This document shows positions 61,742 to 64,000 of a stretch of 64,000 nt of DNA, in pieces. Below the pieces are notes generated by a model. That model did no database searches and had not been told where the DNA came from. It saw only the letters and a program-made list of their open reading frames with translations. Source of the DNA: JAJPJE01 sp963724985 (GTDB lineage: Bacteria; Acidobacteriota; Terriglobia; Terriglobales; Acidobacteriaceae); NCBI GenBank assembly GCA_963724985.1, contig CAVRWV010000019.1, positions 496,001 through 560,000 on the forward strand, in the 5' to 3' direction. The position numbers and the translations under genes are program-made. The stretch's first letter is position 1. Each line of letters opens with the position of its first letter.

Positions 61742-62845
61742 TCACAGGTTGATAGGGCCATCCCCATCACCGCGATTCATGTGGATGGCGGGTTTATGCT
61801 CGGGAAGGGGCGTGAGGCTTTCCGCCAGTTTCGGAGAGAGTGCAAGAATAAAGTTGCTTGGGCCGGTGAGGTATCCGTTGGCCGCGAGTGCTTTGCACCA
61901 CGCAGAACTGGACTGATTGCTGATGATGATGTCGACGCCACGTGTTTCAAGAAACCTAGTCGCGGCACGAATCACGGCGGCGGCATCTGCTGGAGACGCG
62001 AGGCAATCCACGATGGAGCCGACCCGCATGCTGCCGAATTGTTTGTGTCCGGACATCTGCGTGTCGAGCATCACGACCCAGCCTAGATCTTGGTTCCCGT
62101 GCGCGATCCTGAGTCGCAAAAACCTGGAATCGTCGGGGGGATAGAGAACGTTCAAGGTTGCAGAATCGCGAACAGCAATCAGCGAGTACGCATCTTTGCA
62201 CCTGTCCCAAAGGTCGTCTGCCCAAGGTCCAAAATCTGCCACGCTGTTACTGTGAACCTCATTGTGAATTCCAGGTATGCGCGCCTGCATCAGGCGAACA
62301 CCGAGTGCCCCGACACCGCTGTAGCGGAGGAGATCGAGTGCAGCGCGGTCAACTTTGTTCTTCCGCAAATAGTTGATGTTCTGAAAGAAGTGAGATGGAG
62401 ATTCAACACGAAAATAAAATGGCACGGGAAACGATTGCCACTCCATGGCGTTGAACAGATTGGTGAGCGGCGCGTTCATACCACCCATGCCGAGGCCGAA
62501 CATCAGAGGCTGCCGTTGCAGCGCGTCTTGTAACTGGATCACACCAATCATTGCATAGGACGGATCGACAAGACCCTCGCTCAAGTTCAACTGCGGCCCG
62601 CAAGCAATGCAGACTGTCTCTCCTCGGACCACAAAGCGACTGTGGGTCAGGAGATATCCGCCTCGCACTTGTCCGTCGTGCCAGGCGAGGAAGAACTCCT
62701 GATACGGATTTCTGCCCTCGCGTTTAGGAAATCGCTGAACGTGGCTGTCCGGAATCCGCCATTGCTTCTCGCCGCCATTTTGCAATCGTTGATTGAACGC
62801 CTTGACTGCGAGTTCAAGATCGGGCGTGTACGGCCTGATTTCCAT
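61742..62845 (-). CDS. GNAT-type acetyltransferase linked to exopolysaccharide genes
   Basis: A 367-residue protein with a GNAT/FemAB-like region at the C-terminus (DLGWVVMLDTQMSGHKQFGS, RAATRFLETRGVDIIISNQS) and a first half starting MEIRPYTPDLELAVKAFNQR. It resembles proteins encoded in many exopolysaccharide clusters that may acetylate or aminoacylate a sugar. ATG 62845 is chosen because the upstream gene ends at 62874, leaving 28 bases; the longer frame starting at TTG 62917 would overlap that gene. Confidence 0.7.
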   Translation of the reverse strand: MEIRPYTPDLELAVKAFNQRLQNGGEKQWRIPDSHVQRFPKREGRNPYQEFFLAWHDGQVRGGYLLTHSRFVVRGETVCIACGPQLNLSEGLVDPSYAMIGVIQLQDALQRQPLMFGLGMGGMNAPLTNLFNAMEWQSFPVPFYFRVESPSHFFQNINYLRKNKVDRAALDLLRYSGVGALGVRLMQARIPGIHNEVHSNSVADFGPWADDLWDRCKDAYSLIAVRDSATLNVLYPPDDSRFLRLRIAHGNQDLGWVVMLDTQMSGHKQFGSMRVGSIVDCLASPADAAAVIRAATRFLETRGVDIIISNQSSSAWCKALAANGYLTGPSNFILALSPKLAESLTPLPEHKPAIHMNRGDGDGPINL

Positions 62846-62873
62846 CGGAACGTTCTGCTGTTGCGTTTGCGCA

Positions 62874-63866
62874 CTAATAGGGGTGATAGATCGCCATCCC
62901 GGAAGCGGTTTGGACAATCATCTCGAGGCTGCGTCGCATGGCTGATTTAGCTGCACTGTTCGGGATAAAGACGATATCGTCGGGCTGAACTTTCATATCC
63001 GGCGACTTCGAAGACAGAATTTCCTTGAGTTGGATCGGCACTTCGTTCTGCTGACCATCAACGTTGCGAATCAGGCGAGAAGAGTTCAGCGCGGCAGTTG
63101 GATTCGCACCTTGGGCGAGAGCCAGCGCTTGCAGCACGGTCATCGTGCCATGCTCCATAACGAATCCTCCTGGAAGTTTTACATCGCCCACGACATAAAC
63201 GATTCCAGCCTTGCCGACGACAATGGTGTCGCCGGGAAAGACTTCCACGTTTCCTTGCATAGAACCCTGCACATCGCTGCCGAGTTTAATGGTGATTGGT
63301 TTGTTCGGGTCGGTGCGGCGAGAGATGGTGACTACCTTCCCAGCTTTTTGGGTGGTGCCGCCGGCGAGAGTAATTGCGTCGAAGAGCCGATGCTGGCCGA
63401 GCAATGGATATACCCCCGGCTTCTGCACTTCTCCGAGCACGGATACGCCTTCGGCAACATACTCCTTGACGAAGATGGAGACCTGCGGGTTATTGAAGAA
63501 TTCACCTTCCGTAAGTTTTCGCGCAATCAAATCCTGTGCCTGCGGCAGAGTGAGTCCCGCTACATGCTGCGGCCCTATCATGGGCAACACGATATCGCCG
63601 GCTCCGCTGACTCTAACCTCTTTCTTGTCGAAATCGGGCGCGCCATACACGCTCAGTTCGAGCAGGTCGCCGGCGCCAATTGTCATGTCGGAGGCGGCAC
63701 CCTGCGGTTGCGAAACAGGATTAGGCGTTGAAACTCGGGCTGCCTCCGGTGTGGCCATCGGAGGAGTCACCGGGGTTGATTGTGAGCGAACCTGGGACAA
63801 CCCACTGATGCAGCAGATCGTGGTGGCTAGTGCAATCGTGGTCAGACTCTTTAGAAGTACGCTCAT
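62874..63866 (-). CDS. Polysaccharide export protein (Wza type)
   Basis: A 330-residue exported protein with a signal peptide (LKSLTTIALATTICCISGLS) and a Pro/Ala/Thr-rich start, then a Poly_export domain (IGAGDLLELSVYGAPDFDKK, EGEFFNNPQVSIFVKEYVAE) and SLBB domains (GEVQKPGVYPLLGQHRLFDA, VVGDVKLPGGFVMEHGTM). It lacks a lipobox Cys near the signal peptide cleavage site. It would form the outer-membrane exit pore for a polysaccharide. The locus continues past the window edge. Confidence 0.92.
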   Translation of the reverse strand: MSVLLKSLTTIALATTICCISGLSQVRSQSTPVTPPMATPEAARVSTPNPVSQPQGAASDMTIGAGDLLELSVYGAPDFDKKEVRVSGAGDIVLPMIGPQHVAGLTLPQAQDLIARKLTEGEFFNNPQVSIFVKEYVAEGVSVLGEVQKPGVYPLLGQHRLFDAITLAGGTTQKAGKVVTISRRTDPNKPITIKLGSDVQGSMQGNVEVFPGDTIVVGKAGIVYVVGDVKLPGGFVMEHGTMTVLQALALAQGANPTAALNSSRLIRNVDGQQNEVPIQLKEILSSKSPDMKVQPDDIVFIPNSAAKSAMRRSLEMIVQTASGMAIYHPY

Positions 63867-64000
63867 AAATCCCCGATGCGCGGACAGCTCTTACCACGAA
63901 TAGCGCGCAGCTGACTAAGGCAAACGTCGTAACGCGGTACTCTGGTTTCCCTCATTGATTCTCGAAGTGAAATCGCTGCGTGTGCCTAAGGCGGTTTCAG

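Overview
The window looks like a stretch of an Acidobacteriota chromosome (Terriglobia, Koribacter-like). This rests on moderate GC, many small secreted proteins typical of that group, a bacterial deoxyhypusine-synthase-like protein, HemQ, TonB-type and Slt-type envelope proteins, and a DUF5715-type protein. The placement is an inference from gene content, not a database result. There is no rRNA, tRNA, phage or classical insertion sequence.

Layout. 0.3-7.2 kb: a DUF5715-like secreted protein, an exported and a cytoplasmic cyclophilin, an icd-mdh TCA pair, a RhlE-type RNA helicase and an RRM RNA-binding protein. 7.4-12.5 kb: a LysR regulator followed by a polyamine block (pyruvoyl arginine decarboxylase, deoxyhypusine-synthase-like protein, N-carbamoylputrescine amidase, agmatine deiminase). 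Together these could convert arginine to agmatine to putrescine, with the DHS-like enzyme acting on the product. 12.6-17.7 kb: a large secreted beta-propeller/lectin protein with an internal duplication, a methyltransferase and an orphan cytochrome oxidase subunit III. 17.9-29.9 kb: uvrA, a TPR/secreted-protein operon, a SprT-like protein, a GNAT protein, a TonB-like protein, ileS and lspA. 30-41.8 kb: envelope and signalling genes (lytic transglycosylase, GAF protein, ECF sigma/anti-sigma pair, M48 peptidase), then inositol phosphate synthase and an SDR gene divergent across arrays of 8-bp repeats, a VapBC-type module and a PilZ-REC-PilZ protein. 42-52.6 kb: a ClC transporter coupled to a TPR protein, a universal stress protein, a GAF-TM-AMIN-amidase fusion, DedA, HemQ and endonuclease III.

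52.7-54.4 kb is the most unusual part. A frame-broken GIY-YIG nuclease gene lies between two repeat arms; its start codon is in one arm and its stop codon in the other. Next to it are tandem copies of the same two arms with the gene replaced by a short spacer. Hairpin stems inside the arms differ in sequence between copies but stay self-complementary. This resembles an autonomous element with its non-autonomous derivatives, a REP/MITE-like system with a GIY-YIG nuclease in place of a transposase.

55.2-64 kb: an S9 peptidase, then a minus-strand block of export protein (Wza type), GNAT protein and beta-helix lipoprotein, followed after 240 bp by a stand-alone NRPS adenylation-carrier didomain and an overlapping P450 gene, probably a small pathway that hydroxylates a carrier-bound amino acid.

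Six genes are each interrupted by single-base frame changes with the rest of the coding sequence intact; one of them, the lectin gene, carries two. Most fit one extra base, several of them in a homopolymer, so assembly error is a likely cause and these genes are annotated across the break.
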